A stretch of 5,349 nucleotides of DNA from Candidatus Aminicenantota bacterium. GTDB taxonomy: Bacteria > Acidobacteriota > Aminicenantia > UBA2199. The notes under the pieces are model-generated. The model was not told where the DNA came from and searched no databases. It was given only the letters and a program-made list of their open reading frames with translations. The position numbers and the translations under genes were made by a program. Where the stretch lies: NCBI GenBank assembly GCA_024644125.1, contig JAHELQ010000392.1, forward strand, positions 1-5,349. The letters run 5' to 3'. This document shows positions 4,815-5,349 of the stretch, in pieces; positions within the stretch are counted from its first letter, which is position 1; each line of letters starts with the position of its first letter.

Positions 4815-5349
4815 CTACAGCTCCGCCGCTACAACCTCTTGCAGTTTGCCGGCGAACGCGGCTTTCAGTTCGTCCAAACCTTTGATCTGGATGTTGTCGT
4901 CGCACCAATAGACAATGGTGTCTATTCTGTCTTCGAAGCCCTGCAGGTAGTGCAGCAAGCGAGAAATGTCGAGGTTGATATCGTCGATGGAACGGACGGC
5001 GTATTCGTTGTCGGTGTTGTAACCGACGGCCAGGTATTCTCTCAGATCTTTCATCACCAACTGATTGTCCGTCGCCTGTACCCGTAGGTAAAATCGCGGC
5101 GTCTGGCCGGTTTTGGAACGGGTGCGCGCCGCCGGGATAGCCGCCACCATGGCTGTGTCAAATAGGGCGATGTCGGCCCCGGTGAGTTTGGTCCCTTTGG
5201 CGGCATGGGCGTTGATACCGCCGCTAAAGGCGATCAATGAATATTTGACCCGGAAGTCCTTGCCCACTCCCTGTCCTGAACTGAAACTGGAAGTGATGGT
5301 GGAGCTCTCGTTCAGCTCTACGGGATTGAGAGAATAACCCCAATTAAAT
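4815..5349 (-). CDS. cas7b: Type I-B CRISPR-associated protein Cas7b (Csh2), C-terminal part, runs off right edge
   Basis: The frame stays open from the TAG at 4815-4817 to the window edge, giving 177 residues of the C-terminal part; the true start is outside. The GTG at 5267 is internal: the 27 codons upstream of it (FNWGYSLNPVELNESS, then TITSSFSSGQG) continue the family sequence. The stretch with NPVE followed by GKDFRVKYSLIAFSGGINAH and then TKLTGADIALFDTAM is typical of Csh2/Cas7 of type I-B. Cas7 polymerises along the crRNA spacer to form the Cascade backbone and holds the guide for base pairing with target DNA. The C-terminus has LREYLAVGYNTDNEYAVRSIDD and an acidic helix. It is the first of three minus-strand genes, directly before cas5b. 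In canonical I-B order, cas8b and cas6 would lie upstream, outside this window. Confidence 0.92.
   Translation of the reverse strand, partial: FNWGYSLNPVELNESSTITSSFSSGQGVGKDFRVKYSLIAFSGGINAHAAKGTKLTGADIALFDTAMVAAIPAARTRSKTGQTPRFYLRVQATDNQLVMKDLREYLAVGYNTDNEYAVRSIDDINLDISRLLHYLQGFEDRIDTIVYWCDDNIQIKGLDELKAAFAGKLQEVVAAEL

Noticed and set aside
4815..5267. A separate 150-residue gene starting with GTG at 5267
   Set aside because: The frame continues upstream to the window edge with typical Cas7b sequence, so the GTG is an internal Val codon.
4022..5337. Plus- and minus-strand alternative-frame ORFs within cas5b and cas7b
   Set aside because: They are shadows of the conserved Cas frames; their translations are low-complexity Arg/Ala/Val-rich or unrelated.
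1..5349. CRISPR repeat-spacer array
   Set aside because: No regularly spaced direct repeats of 28-37 bp are visible anywhere in the window despite the cas genes.

Overview
The window holds the distal part of a type I-B CRISPR-Cas effector operon on the minus strand and, beyond its 3' end, a lower-GC accessory stretch with two tiny plus-strand genes that look like precursors of ribosomally made, modified peptides (RiPPs). The strong Shine-Dalgarno sites, the GG-type leaders usually found in Gram-negatives, the moderately GC-rich cas genes and the GGGGACAGGCACC-like terminal repeats suggest a Gram-negative bacterium. Desulfobacterota or a similar lineage is a guess, not a demonstration.

Layout, left to right. 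1-271 (minus): N-terminal part of a membrane-anchored or secreted protein of unknown function that runs off the left edge, with an AT-rich promoter region behind it. 499-720 (plus): a GTG-started fragment of an NTF2-like/SnoaL-like protein that loses family resemblance after about 55 residues and is probably a broken gene. 721-940: no gene seen. 941-1404: a 464-bp unit bounded by imperfect inverted repeats. Inside it are a candidate promoter and two short genes, 48 and 45 codons, that share a near-identical leader ending in Gly-Gly but have different Cys/Ser/Thr-containing core peptides. 1405-1548: no confident gene. 1549-5349 (minus): cas3, cas5b and the 3' part of cas7b, read right to left in the order cas7b-cas5b-cas3 with 7-nt gaps.

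How they work together. Cas7b and Cas5b are backbone and crRNA 5'-handle subunits of the type I-B Cascade complex, and Cas3 is the recruited HD nuclease-helicase. Cas8b and Cas6 would be expected upstream, outside the right edge. The cas4-cas1-cas2 module that often follows cas3 in I-B loci is not here; the peptide cassette occupies that position, transcribed toward the cas operon. No CRISPR repeat array and no peptide-modifying enzyme or exporter lies within the window, so the peptide genes are either an edge of a larger cluster or orphan substrates served in trans.

The most notable feature is the inverted-repeat-bounded pair of lanthipeptide-like precursors next to the CRISPR-Cas operon.
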